From Oxytricha trifallax (lineage: Eukaryota; Ciliophora; Spirotrichea; Sporadotrichida; Oxytrichidae), in the NCBI GenBank assembly GCA_000711775.1, contig ARYC01019489.1, forward strand, positions 1-64,000: 64,000 nucleotides of DNA, read 5' to 3'. The notes beneath the pieces are model-generated. The model was given only the letters and a program-made list of their open reading frames with translations. It was not told the origin of the DNA and searched no databases. This document shows, one piece after another, positions 23,340 to 35,265 of the stretch. Position numbers and translations under genes: made by a program. The first letter of the stretch is position 1, and every line of letters starts with the position of its first letter.

Positions 23340-25030
23340 TTCGTTTCTCTATTCCAAAAATCAAGTGTCTTCAACTTATCAATTGTTGCATCGTAAATGA
23401 GTAATTTGTCCAAGAACTCTCAATCAATGATACGTTTTATATCATCACATTCTTTTTAAACTGCCAAATTAGTCATTCTGTTTTTATAAATTTATCTACG
23501 GTACATGTGCACTTTAACTGAGCCTAGTGTTATTAATTTAAAACTATAACATCTTTCTTTTTTCCAATTCTGTAAAGTCTGTATTCACTAATTATCCACT
23601 TGGGGGTTCCAGTCTAGATACAAATCACAGCTCAATAGCCATCAATTTAATTTAAATCCAATCCTTCCACTTAAGAAATCAATATTCAAATGTTTATATC
23701 CTGGTTTGGATCGTTGAACTTTCACAATACTTTCTTTAAGCTGTATGCGAAATACTTCCATCATTCTTATGGATGAAAACTTGCTGTATTATGCTAAAAT
23801 CTAAATTTGTTTAATTTAATTAAAAAGCTTAGTTACAATATCCTCGATGAAAATCAACAACTAAACAGATTTTTAAAAAAATAAGATTTTAATTTGTTTA
23901 TTGTACATATTTTCAAGCAATTCATATTACGTTCAATTTATTTGAGAATCATAAACCAGTCTTAAGTTTATTCAAATCAAAATTATATTTGTATATCAAA
24001 ATATAATTTCTCTAAATTAAGATAAAAACATTCCGCTTTCTTTGATTTATCTTTATGAACTTTCTTTAGACATTTAAACTCATAAAATCAGCTCCTAGAT
24101 TTTACTATTATGCTTAAATTAAATATGAATTTTCTTTCTTAATTCATAAAACTCCTAATATGAGTGTAATTTATAACTATAAAGAAAAATTTTAAAAATA
24201 TTATGATTTTTACTATTATTGCTATAAGTTAATATGGAAGCACTCAAAGAGTCTTAATATACCAATGATTGAGAGGTTTGTTCCTTAAGCTTTTTGGTTC
24301 TTTTATTTAATTATTTTAAGGATTTTTTGTTTTTAATTTATATCATATTTTTTAAGAAAGATTGATTTAAAATCTTTCATTTTTATCCAAATAACTAAAT
24401 CTATATTTATGAGAAGTGCTTTTTCTTGTCTATATATTGGTTTTTATTCGGCAGATCTTACTTAAATAATTTTCTTTCTTAATTCTTCTAAAAACTAGCA
24501 TACAAATTTCTCTGTATTAAAGCTTAAATATATTAATAAATCTAAAATTTAATTCAATTGCAGCATTAATAGCATCGTCTTGTTTTATTAAAGTCTAGAT
24601 TTATATCCTTCTTGAATGTGCTTGAAAATTTGTTTTTAAATTAATTTTATAAATTCAACAGATTATATAGCTCCTCAAAATTATTCTGATCTGAGGTACC
24701 AAATAGCAATAATATTTTTGTTTCCATTTTTGATTTTTAACCCTTTTCTTTTAAAATGGTCAATATTTTTGTCTTTCTATCCTCATCAAAAAGTAAATCA
24801 TAGAGTTTTAAGGATTTTCTAATTATTTAATATTCTTGTTAAAATACTTGCTAAACCCAATCAAAAATCTTGAATTATATTAATTTTCCATTATCCCTTA
24901 GCTTGTTAATTTTTTCTCTATTTTACATTACTCTCAAATCAAATAAATTTATGTTTTACTATCTCTCCAAATTTCTAATTCTGATAACTATTATTCTATA
25001 AAAACTGGGTGGACAGTCAATATTGTTGAC
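23340..25030 (-). pseudogene. SNF2-family ATPase, decayed or intron-rich
   Basis: Minus-strand Gln-code reading gives SNF2 landmarks in order. A DEAH-box-like YDLLFDEDRKTK (about 24790) is followed by ILLLFGTSDQNNFEELYNLL, the counterpart of LLLTGTPxQNNLxELW. A linker (ICMLVFRRIKKENYLSK; LSIIGILRLFECFHINL) follows. The helicase C half reads FLSGRIGFKLN and LYLDWNPQVDNQ, the counterpart of the GGLGxNL and DxxWNPxxDxQ motifs, then FKLITLGSV and YRRQIYKNRMTNLAV, as in ERCC6/RAD54-like proteins. Such enzymes move nucleosomes or DNA-bound proteins in the nucleus. Several frame changes and in-frame TGAs are present, and the Walker A part could not be found, so this is probably a pseudogene or a gene split by eliminated DNA. 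Confidence 0.65.
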
Positions 25031-26230
25031 ATTAATCAATTAATGCTCAATTAATATTCCAAAAAATAAAAAGCCTATATAAAAATTTAATAAGAAGAAC
25101 TTAACTTATGTCAGCAACATCCTTAGTATAAGAAAAATTACGCCATCAATTTAATAACTATACTTGTAAAACATTTAATAAAGATTGCCAAAATTACTTC
25201 TTTTTAAGCGAATTCTTTTCTCAATAGCTATCATTTCATAAATGGTATATTAATAATTTTATTAATAATTTCTCATATTCTTTTATGGAATTTTATGAAA
25301 TTTTATATCACTTAGCTTTTATTCATATATAGTATAAAAGTTCTCTGAAATAAATCTTCGTTAATTCTTAATTTAAATCTGGAATTTCAATCGTGCTTTA
25401 TTAGAATTGGTTAAATTTTTCCTATCAAATTCCTGATAACTTATAATTTCTTTTGTAACAAATTTTAATATATCTTCTCGACTCTTTATTATATCGAATT
25501 TTATTATACATATTCAAACTATTTCTTTCTATATTATAACTTTAAAAATCTATGTTAAACTTGGCTAACTGTATTTATGAAATCTCAAGTTACTACAATA
25601 GTTGGTTGTTGAATCACAATAAAATTATTGATATTGAAATTAATTTGTTTTCTGATTGATTAAAGGGGTTGTGAAATATTGTTTTTTATTAATTTACAAA
25701 ACATTATAAGTTGAAATAAACTAATCATTTTTTTCTTATTTGTTTGCATAGTTATTAAATATGCAATTTGAAATAAAATTAAGTATTTATTTCCTATAAT
25801 TTTATAAATTATAGCTTTTATTCATGTTTTACATTGGAAAGTTTACTAAATATTGAATGTTTAAATTAGAGGTACAAATCATTAGAGTTTTAACAACTAA
25901 TCTATAAAGATATTTTAATTAAATTTTCTTATTTTTTTATATTTTTATTTGATTTTATTTTACATTTAATTTATCAATAAGATTTAAAAATAGAATTGTC
26001 TTGTTGTTCACTTGTAATATTTGCTATGAATTGTGATTATGTTTCATTTAAAAACAGTCTGAGACCCCATTTTTGCATTAAATTTTAAATTAATGACTCA
26101 TTAGTTTATTATATAAATTAATTTAAAAATAATTCGATCTTAAATTTTAAGTTAGAAGTTTGTTCCAAAAACATTTAAATTTAATCTTAATATATATAAA
26201 TGTTTTTTTAATATTATATAAACGAAAAAT
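25031..26230. other. AT-rich stretch, possibly the 5' part of the SNF2-type gene
   Basis: Weak minus-strand frames occur, but no ATPase motif I (GKT) was seen. Nothing else recognisable. Confidence 0.3.
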
Positions 26231-26449
26231 TATATTATTGCTGAAATATAATTGATTTGGGAATATTAAATAAAAATTAATAAATAAATATTAAAATTTG
26301 TGGCAGTTAACTTTCTGGAAACATTTACAATAAAAACACCAAAAACCTCTTAATGAGGTTTATAAGTGCTTTGATTTGTAGGGTATAGTTGGGATCTTAT
26401 TGGAGTTAGTAGAGAAAACGCAAGTTTTATGTGTATTTAATGAATATTT

Positions 26450-27880
26450 AATGATAATTAGTGGTCTAAAATAAAACAAATTTTATCTGCTTGTCTTTAT
26501 TGTATATCTTGAAAGTTGTTCTCTATAGTGGGTCAAGGATGTCATCTAATGTTTACCGAGGATAGTGTGGAGCTCTCACAATTATCATCTCAACTATACT
26601 TTTAATTTCTTCGCATACATTTTCTTGTTTTATATGTTTCTAGGCCAAACTTATTGATTGTTTTTCATATTTTGTCCAAAGTAAGACATACATTCCATGT
26701 CATTTTCTAATATTATTGCTGCTACTGCCCAAAAATCCCATTAAACAGACCCATTAGTCCAATTCTCTCTTATTGGAAAGTACCCTGGAGTATCAAGTAC
26801 CTGTGCTAATGTAACAATCTCCAATCTTAAATTACACTTGAAATCGATAACCACTACTATTAAAGGGTAGAGATTCAGCATAACGTTTTCAGGCTTTAAA
26901 TCTCTATGCAGATATCCGCAATTCCTTAACACCATGTATCAAATGTGAGAGTATATCATTCAAATTACCAAGGTATCTATAGTGATATAGGTAGTCTCTC
27001 AGAGTCATCTCAAATTTCTTTAGCCTGAATGCTATGAAACCATAGCTTAAAATAACACAATCGATCTTTAGCAAATTCTTGCAATTTTTTCTTTAGGTCT
27101 CTCGAAGTACCATGTATTCATTAGCAAACTCATTTTAATACTGTTGGTTCTTAAGAAGATAGCTGAATGGATACAACTTGTATGCATACATCAACTAGTA
27201 TGAGCTTTGCTTTTGAAGGCACGTTAATATTCAAGTAGTTTTCAATACTAGTGCTGTGATTAACTGCATTTATTGCAGATATACTCATAGCCTTCGCTTA
27301 GAAGCATGCTAAATTTGTATAACCTAATGGTTGGTTCATCGATTCATATCGCTTCTGTCTCTTGAGTCTTTCTTGCTGCTCTCTTTTTTACTCAAGAGTA
27401 TTAGATTTTCATTTTGCTGGAACTAATTTTTAAGTATCTTTATCCTGCATTAAAAATTCACTCAAATGATGCTTCTGCAAATGCTTCTTTACTTTTGCAG
27501 AGTGTGTACATTAGTACATTCCATCAAATTTATCATGCTTGAAATTGATCTTGGCTTTGCCAGAGTGTACCTCTTTAAGGTGTCTCTTCAAGCATTACAC
27601 AGTAGAGATAATATTCTAGCAGTCTTCATATTAATATGTTTTTATCTTTTCAATAGGTTGCTGTTCTTTTAGCTCCTCAAAATATTTAATTTATGTTTAA
27701 AGTCCTCTCTCTGCTCAATCCTTCTAGTTTTATACTTCTATTTTGAAGACCTCTACTTCAAACTCAAGAGCTCTTAGCTCAACCCTCTCTCAATATAGAT
27801 TTCTTCTGGTTTCTTGGAGGACCCAAAGTTTAGCTATGTTTATCCTGCTCCAAGAGAAACTGCTTTGCGATTCAAGTTAC
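26450..27880 (-). pseudogene. TBE zinc-finger/protein-kinase gene, copy A
   Basis: Read leftwards from about 27880, it has a C2H2 finger (QCEDCQNIIS then LKRHLKEVHSG), a weaker second finger (YQCTHSAKVKKHLQKHH), a Lys/Gln-rich linker, and a kinase-like domain. The catalytic loop is GYLHRDLKPENVMLNL, followed by VIDF in place of DFG and LDTPGYFPIRENW, the APE-region equivalent. This matches the 57 kD zinc-finger/kinase protein of TBE1. Relative to copy D the start region has lost a base, and other frame changes occur, so this copy looks inactive. A TGA sits at the same place as in copy D (after LVPA), inside a 33-base stretch that begins GT and ends AG, so it may be a tiny intron. The gene diverges from the 22 kD-class gene. 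Confidence 0.78.
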
Positions 27881-28449
27881 CCCCATGTTTAAATTCAAAT
27901 TTTAATTTCTATTATTAAGCTCTAATAACCTCTCTGGTTATAGTAACTTTGTATAGGAGTTGGCACTGCAAAAACAATGGTTGATTCTTAGGCGTTAGAC
28001 ATCATATTTGTAGTAAGTTTATAACTATAATTTTCTAAATTCATGCTTAATATTTTTAATTTTGGTACCAACTTAGATAAAATTCAGGTTGGTACTTGTA
28101 CCAATAAGGTTTTGAACCATTTTGGAACTTTTCCATAAAAACTCATTTGTTTAAAACTATGTACTAATTAAGTTTTGGTACAATTGAATTGGTACCAATT
28201 AAAATTAAAGGAAATTAGTACCAGTACTAATTAAATTTTAACAAATTTAGTACTAATTTATTGGAATTAAATTGATAAAATGGAGCTCAATCTCTGCAGT
28301 TTGTTACAGCTTCTGCAAACTTTCTCCACGTATCTTTGCGGGGTTGACCTCATATTAGATGCCCATATATAATAGTAAGATTTTAAACAATAGGATCCAG
28401 AAGTCTACAAATTATAATTTGAAATTCATTAATAGGAAGAAGTACAAAG

Positions 28450-29241
28450 ATGGAATCACTGAATGATCAAATGAAAAGAGTCGAGGCTCAAGAAATGATA
28501 TCAAGATTCAGAAGTAAAGAAGATCTCTATCGATACCTAACTTTACATGGTAAGATAACTTGATGACTATTAACATATTATACAGTTGGTTTATTCCTTC
28601 AAACGATAGAATGAACTAAAATTTCATTTTTTTAAAGCTATACTTTGTGATGACAAGAAAGCCTTCAAGAACAATGAAATTAAGTTGATAAAAATACCAA
28701 ACTACTCAGAGATTTCAGTCACTAATCTATACGAATATGCGGTGAAAGATGAAGAGTTGGTAGTTTACCTTCCTACCAAGAAACAACTCTCTAATAAACT
28801 ACCAGAGAGGAACTTTTTCTTTGGTGTTCTTGGTACAATAAAAGAGGAGTATCTCAGAGAAATAATTGAAGAAGCACATAAGAAACGATATTCTATCTCT
28901 CCTGAAGACTAGAAAAAGCAAGGCATTCTAATAAGCTCAGCTTGGCTAGAGGAACTTAAGAAGCATCCTTATCTTTCAAGTAAGCTTTGACATATAACTT
29001 TGTAGGAAAATCTGGCACTGGTATATATCTTATGAAAGAGCATGCAAAGGTTCACAGAGAAAGAAAGTCGCAGACAATTTATGAGGTGAGCAAGAGGCTT
29101 TATAAAGATGTCTAAAAACCAGATGAAATGAACATAGATGCAGGAGCTGGCACTAAGAGAAGAAATATGGGCCCAAGCAAGCCATAAGAAGAGGAGAAGA
29201 AGGAGAAGCCAAACCCATTTATTTGTCAATTTAATATGTGA
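28450..29241 (+). CDS. TBE 22 kD-class protein gene, copy A (intact with two introns)
   Basis: ATG 28450 starts MESLNDQMKRVEAQEMISRF. Intron 1 is 28550-28637 (GTAAGATAAC to TTTAAAG, 88 bases) and intron 2 is 28980-29005 (GTAAGCTTTG to TTTGTAG, 26 bases). Joining the three exons gives 678 bases, an unbroken frame of 225 residues ending at TGA 29239-29241. The protein is charged, with NFFFGVLGTIKEEYLREI and a Lys/Glu-rich tail. It matches the position of the 22 kD gene of unknown function in TBE elements. It ends 6 bp from the stop of the convergent transposase gene. An intact frame beside broken neighbours suggests recent activity or selection. Confidence 0.75.
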
Positions 29242-29247
29242 ACTTAT

Positions 29248-30300
29248 TCATTCATTTAAATATAAAACTTATTTATAAATATTCATTCTTCCCTCTCTCG
29301 CACAAATTAAAGTCTTACCTACGCTCTCTCTTACAGCTGGTTTAAATTAATTCTTCTGAATAAATGGGCATGTCTTGCTTAAGATGATACGCTGCAGCTT
29401 CTTTTAACGAGTCTTGATTTAACTCCAGTAGAATTCAATTCCATTAAATTATGAGCTTTAAGGAACGTTGTAAACAAGAGTTATGTTTTTCTTCATTAGC
29501 TTTCTTAGACTCTTTAGTTTTATGAACTGAAAGGTTATCAACAAGCAGGATTATCTCTTGGTTACTATTCTTCTCACTGAGCTTATGTAGGAACTCTATA
29601 TAAATCCCACTTAATAGAGCGAGGGTGGATGACATAACTTTCTAAGCACTAATCTTCGCTAATACCAGCTAAAATTGCATGGGTGACAATCTTCACTTTC
29701 TAGTCATAAACTTCTATATTCTCATACTTCTTATACCAAGACTTATAAATAAATGTGTTGATGGTGAATACAGCTTCATCTGGGTGTATGAACTTGATGT
29801 TATTATCAATAGTCCTCTGCATTTAATCATATATATATAGTTTAAACTTTTACTATAAAATGGCACTGTAAATCAATCACTCTTTTCAATCTGTTGACAG
29901 TCTTGATAGTAATACCATTTTTTTAATAAATGTTGACTATAGTTTAAGGAGAAATACGCATGTCAGGAAACGTGCGATGAAACATCACAACAAGCTAGTC
30001 GAGTGGAAAGTGAGCCCAATACTTTAAAGTCTTCGAGTCGCAGAGGTAGTCAATATTGTGCTGTGAGAACTTTTATTTTGATGCTTTCAAGTGCCTGAAA
30101 TATAATGCTAAACAGCCAACAAGCAATGATACCTTACTGTTAAAGCACTTTTGCACATGAGCTTTGCTATAGCTGCATAAATTCAGTACTGGTTTGACTT
30201 AGTCTATATTAATACTCGTACCATACCTAAGCTTAAGCAGTAAATCTAAATATTACTCATCATAAATAGACCCTAAATTTCGCTAATTTCTATTTCTCAT
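29248..30300 (-). pseudogene. TBE transposase (DDE, Tc1/mariner superfamily), copy A
   Basis: ATG at 30300 starts MRNRNQRYLGSIYDDQYLDL, about 105 bp inside the TIR end. Further parts read CDSKTLKYWAHFPLDQLVV and TVNRLKRVID. The catalytic parts are HADEAVFTINTF (first Asp), ILLVDNLSVHKTKES (second Asp) and FNGIEFYWSQIKTR (third Glu). It stops at TGA 29248-29250. The expected family size is about 42 kD. Roughly three to four frame changes break this copy, and copy C carries the same ones almost exactly, so both derive from one already damaged element or a recent duplication. The enzyme would cut at the TIR ends, and in Oxytricha TBE transposases take part in genome rearrangement. Confidence 0.8.
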
Positions 30301-30733
30301 TTTGCAAATTGGCCTAGTTTCTCTACTAACCTCAATAAGACCCCATCGATACCCTACAAATCAAAGCACTTTTATACCTCACTAAGGGGTTTCGGGGTTT
30401 TTAAAAATGGTGCTTGTTCGATGTAGAATACAAAATTAGCTAGACTTTAACAGTGCCGGTACCCCTCTATCGCAACCGTAGAGCGAGATATCTTTACATT
30501 AGTTGTTAATGATTTGTTTAATTGAATTTAATTAAAAATCTAAAGTCAAGTTATCTCGCTCTACGGTTGCGATAGAGGGGTACCGGCACTGTTAAAGTCT
30601 AGCTAATTTTGTATTCTACATCGAACAAGCACCATTATGTCAAGGTTTCCAGAAATTTAACTGCCACAAAATTTAATATTTATTTATTAATTTTTTAATA
30701 TTCCCAAATCAATTATATTTCAGCAGTAATATA

Positions 30734-31719
30734 AATGAAGTATCAAATTATTAAATTAATCCTTTATTTTAATATTGATAATGAATTTTTGAATTTATTT
30801 TTTGGTATTAACAATTAAATAACGCAATAAAATTATATATTTCTAAGTAATTCTTATAATGAAGTAAACATAAATCAGAATCTTTTAAGCCTCTTATATT
30901 TAAATTGCAATTTACTTAGAAAAATTATTATCTAAGTAAATAAGGATCGTAATGTTTATTTTTTTAATATAACATACATCTAAATATAAGCTATAGTATA
31001 GTAAAACTAAAGTTATTCATACTAAACTCAAAATAGAATTAACTATCAGCGCTGTTCAAATTTAATATAACTTCATAATAGAGAATTTATTGAGAATATA
31101 ATATGAATCTTCTAATTTACTACTACACTAATTTATCTGTATTGCAATGATGCAAGTATTCATCAAAATTTATCTTTAAAAAATAAATCAAACTATAAAT
31201 AAGCTTTCTAATACAACTAATGTAGAGTTTAGTAGATATATTATTTTTTGCTTATTTTATAATATTTAGTTGTAATTTAATATATAATTATTTAATGAAT
31301 GGCTGTTTTTTGGTTTTTTTTAATTGTTTTTATGTTCCTATTTTTTCGTATTTTATCAATATTAAGATTAAAAAGAAATGAAAAAATTAATTAGAATCAA
31401 CGAATGACAAATAAAAAGTGAAAACATTCATTTACATTATAAGAAAAAATATTTATGATTTTGATAAGATATTAAATTCAATATAAAATTAATATATATT
31501 TATCTATTTAATTCATATTTTTGACTAAATTTTATCCTGATACAGGCATTCAAATAATTTATTAAAATTTCTTTCTGAACATTCTTTTGAATATTTAGAT
31601 TAAGGAATAGCTATTTATAGAAGAATGGGAAAAATAGGGGAAATGATTCAAAATTACTAATTTATTTAATGTATTTTAATTACATTATAAATAAGCATGA
31701 AAAACTATAAGAAATCATG
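30734..31719. other. AT-rich spacer
   Basis: One weak frame (31147-31407, MMQVFIKIYLQKINQ) is open under the Gln code. Its composition is close to chance expectation. Nothing else seen. Confidence 0.3.
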
Positions 31720-31975
31720 AAAAGCACTGTTACTAGGTCAGGAAATTATAGTTCTCAAGCATCTACCTTCTTGTATAAAATCTCACAACTTCAATAAAAA
31801 TGCACATTCAACAATCATGTTTAAGTTTCACATTGAGAAATGTTTACTGTGGAGATATGAATCGATGTAATTTAAGCGGAAACGTGAAGACAGTCAACTG
31901 GAACTCCTTTGCTGTTTTCAGGTATTCTCTATAGGATGCTTCTTTAGATAAGTAGACTGCCTCTAATCCTATAAA
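31720..31975 (-). CDS. Exon-like or macronuclear-segment-like island
   Basis: A GC-richer island in AT-rich DNA reads on the minus strand as GLEAVYLSKEASYREYLK, TAKEFQLTVFTFPLKLHRF and ISPQQTFLNVKLKHDC, then continues past one in-frame TGA (MCIFIEVVRFYTRR). It is preceded by ATTTATAG, a plausible splice acceptor or segment edge. The mixed composition argues for real coding. No family is recognised and no further exons could be tied to it. Confidence 0.42.
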
Positions 31976-32273
31976 TAAATATTAATCCAATATTCCATTG
32001 ATAATTAACATTCAAAGTAAATAAAAAGTAGCAAAACTAACTCAGTATTATTGCATATTAATATGATCAAAGATATGCAGATTATCTATCATACTTACTT
32101 ACGCACATATTACACATATCGTATATATATATATATAGTTTCCACTGTGATTATGCTAAGATTTTCAAGAAAACATATTTCGGAAATTTAATGAATAATA
32201 AAACAATTGAAAGTTTGATTGTTCAGACTACCACATATTTATAATTATTAAATTATACTTTCTGCAAAACAAG

Positions 32274-32559
32274 ATGAAAAGAAAGTATGACAAGCTTATA
32301 CTAGAGTAAACTATAACTGAAGTTATGTGATTGCATATAAATCAGTGAGAATAATGGATTAAAAAATTCATTTAATCATCAGATTTATTTGCATAAATTT
32401 CAAGATGAAATTTAGAAGTTTGAAAAAATGTTCTTAGCTAATGATAAAAACATAATAAAAATTATGGAATTTTACAAAGTATTATAAAGTGAAATGAGAA
32501 TCTACGTGGGAAATGAATTAATGAACAAAATATAGAACATTACAAAATATGCTTTATGA
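32274..32559 (+). CDS. Small coiled-coil protein gene with one intron
   Basis: ATG 32274 begins MKRKYDKLILEQTITE. A 61-base GT-AG intron (32322-32382) restores the frame to IYLHKFQDEIQKFEKMFLA and KIMEFYKVLQSEMRIYVG, ending at TGA 32557-32559. The product is 74 residues, strongly helical and charged, with heptad-like spacing. Codon position 1 is rich in G. Unknown family; it is a complete small gene if the intron is right. Confidence 0.42.
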
Positions 32560-33072
32560 GATAAAAATTAAATATAAATAATATAATTAATTGAAATGAG
32601 TTAAGTATTTAAAGTAGTTTCTTAAAAAATCTTTAATTCTTAATTTTTTAATTTAAATTTACAAAAAATGAACTTCAATTAAATAAAATGCAAAAGTTTG
32701 AAATGCCTTAAGAGAACCACAAAATATTATATTTATAATTCCTTATTTTATTAAAATTTACTTTTAGACATTTGCCCCCTCTCATAATAAGATAAATTAA
32801 GCCACTTCTCGAATGATTATTATTATTAAAATACATTAGAAATGGAGTTTAAGAGAAATGCAATATAAATATCATAATATATAAATATAACTACCTCTAA
32901 TTACAAATTATGATAATTCAAATTTGATTTAAAAGATAATTATGACCAAATTAATTTTTAAAATAAATATAATTTACTGTGCAAATTGTGCAAACTATTC
33001 CTACCAAACATGGGAGCCAGTTAGTGTGCAAATATATATTTATATTTATTCTAATTAGTAATTACTCTTGAA

Positions 33073-33219
33073 ATGTTATTGAGAATCGTGCTCCTCTGCC
33101 TATGCTTGCCCTATTCGAGTTGTTATCTTTAGATTATATGGCATGTGTGTCTCCGCCTCAACCTGCGCTCCTCCTCAGACCTTCACTACAGATATTTGCC
33201 AGCTGCACCGATACCGTGA
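33073..33219 (+). CDS. GC-rich island with a possible signal-peptide frame
   Basis: About 150 bp near 33075-33230 approach half G+C, far above the surroundings. The plus frame from ATG 33073 gives 48 residues starting MLLRIVLLCLCLPYSSC, which looks like a signal peptide, up to TGA 33217-33219. Other frames are also partly open. It could be a conserved exon, a macronuclear-destined segment or a captured fragment. It lies just outside TBE copy C. Confidence 0.3.
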
Positions 33220-33415
33220 TCAGCAAGAAGAGATAGTTTCTGTAATTATACTTCTATAAACTATTTAAAATTTGGCATTGGTAACGAGAACTTTTTTTTT
33301 AAAAAAAAGAGAATCAAAACACTAAACCCCTTAGTGAGGTTTATAAGTGCTTTGATTTGTAGGGTATCGATGGGGTCTTATTGAGGTTAGTAGAGAAACT
33401 AGGCCAATTTGCAAA

Positions 33416-34467
33416 ATGAGAAATAGAAATTAGCGATATTTAGGGTCTATTTATGATGATTAATATTTAGATTTACTGCTTAAGCTTAGGTATGGTACAA
33501 GTATTAATATAGACTAAGTCAAACCAGTAATGAATTATGCAGCTATAGCAAAGCTCATGTGCAAAAGTGCTTTAACAGTAAGGTATCATTGCTTGTTGGC
33601 TGTTTAGCATTATATTTCAGGCACTTGAAAGCATCAAAATAAAAGTTCTCACAGCACAATATTGACTACCTCTGCGACTCGAAGACTTTAAAGTATTGGG
33701 CTCACTTTCCACTCGACTAGCTTGTTGTGATGTTTCATCGCACGTTTCCTGACATGCGTATTTCTCCTTAAACTATAGTCAACATTTATTAAAAAAATGG
33801 TATTACTATCAAGACTGTCAACAGATTGAAAAGAGTGATTGATTTACAGTGCCATTTTATAGTAATAATTTAAACTATATATATATGATTAAATGCAGAG
33901 GGCTATTGATAATAACATCAAGTTCATACACGCAGATGAAGCTGTATTCACCATCAACACATTTATTTATAAGTCTTGGTATAAGAAGTATGAGAATATA
34001 GAAGTTTATGACTAGAAAGTGAAGATTGTCACCCATGCAATTTTAGCTGGTATTAGCGAAGATTAGTGCTTAGAAAGTTATGTCATCCACCCTCGCTCTA
34101 TTAAGTGGGATTTATATAGAGTTCCTACATAAGCTCAGTGAGAAGAATAGTAACCAAGAGATAATCCTGCTTGTTGATAACCTTTCAGTTCATAAAACTA
34201 AAGAGTCTAAGAAAGCTAATGAAGAAAAACATAACTCTTGTTTACAACGTTCCTTAAAGCTCATAATTTAATGGAATTGAATTCTACTGGAGTTAAATCA
34301 AGACTCGTTAAAAGAAGCTGCAGCGTATCATCTTAAGCAAGACATGCCCATTTATTCAGAAGAATTAATTTAAACCAGCTGTAAGAGAGAGCGTAGGTAA
34401 GACTTTAATTTGTGCGAGAGAGGGAAGAATGAATATTTATAAATAAGTTTTATATTTAAATGAATGA
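33416..34467 (+). pseudogene. TBE transposase, copy C
   Basis: ATG 33416 begins MRNRNQRYLGSIYDDQYLDL. The DDE parts are ADEAVFTINTF, LLVDNLSVHKT (about 34165-34200) and NGIEFYWSQIK (about 34270-34305). TGA is at 34465-34467. It shares the frame breaks of copy A, and the central 63-codon frame is identical between the two, so divergence is very recent. It is convergent with the minus-strand 22 kD-class gene. Confidence 0.8.
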
Positions 34468-34473
34468 ATAAGT

Positions 34474-35265
34474 TCACATATTAAATTGACAAATAAATGG
34501 GTTTGGCTTCTCCTTCTTCTCCTCTTCTTATGGCTTGCTTGGGCCCATATTTCTTCTCTTAGTGCCAGCTCCTGCATCTATGTTCATTTCATCTGGTTTT
34601 TAGACATCTTTATAAAGCCTCTTGCTCACCTCATAAATTGTCTGCGACTTTCTTTCTCTGTGAACCTTTGCATGCTCTTTCATAAGATATATACCAGTGC
34701 CAGATTTTCCTACAAAGTTATATGTCAAAGCTTACTTGAAAGATAAGGATGCTTCTTAAGTTCCTCTAGCCAAGCTGAGCTTATTAGAATGCCTTGCTTT
34801 TTCTAGTCTTCAGGAGAGATAGAATATCGTTTCTTATGTGCTTCTTCAATTATTTCTCTGAGATACTCCTCTTTTATTGTACCAAGAACACCAAAGAAAA
34901 AGTTCCTCTCTGGTAGTTTATTAGAGAGTTGTTTCTTGGTAGGAAGGTAAACTACCAACTCTTCATCTTTCACCGCATATTCGTATAGATTAGTGACTGA
35001 AATCTCTGAGTAGTTTGGTATTTTTATCAACTTAATTTCATTGTTCTTGAAGGCTTTCTTGTCATCACAAAGTATAGCTTTAAAAAAATGAAATTTTAGT
35101 TCATTCTATCGTTTGAAGGAATAAACCAACTGTATAATATGTTAATAGTCATCAAGTTATCTTACCATGTAAAGTTAGGTATCGATAGAGATCTTCTTTA
35201 CTTCTGAATCTTGATATCATTTCTTGAGCCTCGACTCTTTTCATTTGATCATTCAGTGATTCCAT
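34474..35265 (-). CDS. TBE 22 kD-class protein gene, copy C (intact)
   Basis: Mirror copy of 28450-29241: start ATG at 35265, the same two introns (88 and 26 bases) and stop at 34474-34476. The central exon protein is identical to copy A. The frame stays open through all three exons, so both A and C keep this gene while their transposase and kinase genes are broken. Function unknown; known TBE relatives carry it at this place. Confidence 0.72.

Larger units (their letters stand above)
26332..30405. mobile_element. Telomere-bearing element (TBE-like), complete copy A
   Basis: The element is 4074 bp. Its right end reads, in the inward direction, AAAAACCCCGAAACCCCTTA; the left end is a mutated version. 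Inner TIR sequence GAGGTTTATAAGTGCTTTGA is shared by both ends, giving TIRs of about 65-70 bp. AAT flanks both sides (26329-26331 and 30406-30408), so the target duplication is a 3 bp ANT. Contents are a zinc-finger/kinase gene (minus), a 22 kD-class gene (plus) and a DDE transposase (minus). This is the known TBE1 gene set of Oxytricha. The insertion site lies in the left arm of a foldback element, so it is younger than that element. Confidence 0.88.
26231..30733. repeat. Foldback (MITE-like) element split by a TBE
   Basis: The outer arms mirror each other. TATATTATTGCTGAAATATA at 26231 and TTTGTGGCAGTTAACTTTCT at 26298 reappear inverted at 30640-30733. The inner arms (30409-30640) form a near-perfect palindrome, with AAAATTAGCTAGACTTTAAC and AGAGCGAGATA on the left side of a loop at about 30490-30550. 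TBE copy A interrupts the left arm at 26332-30405. Without it the element is about 430 bp. A relative lies at 50377-50795, sharing GTGGCAGTTAA, AAAATTAGCT and AGAGCGAGATA. Confidence 0.8.

Noticed and set aside
28969-29229. Leucine-rich frame on the strand opposite the 22 kD-class gene
   Set aside because: It is the antisense of exon 3 and its Lys/Glu-rich tail, which reads as Leu/Phe when reversed.
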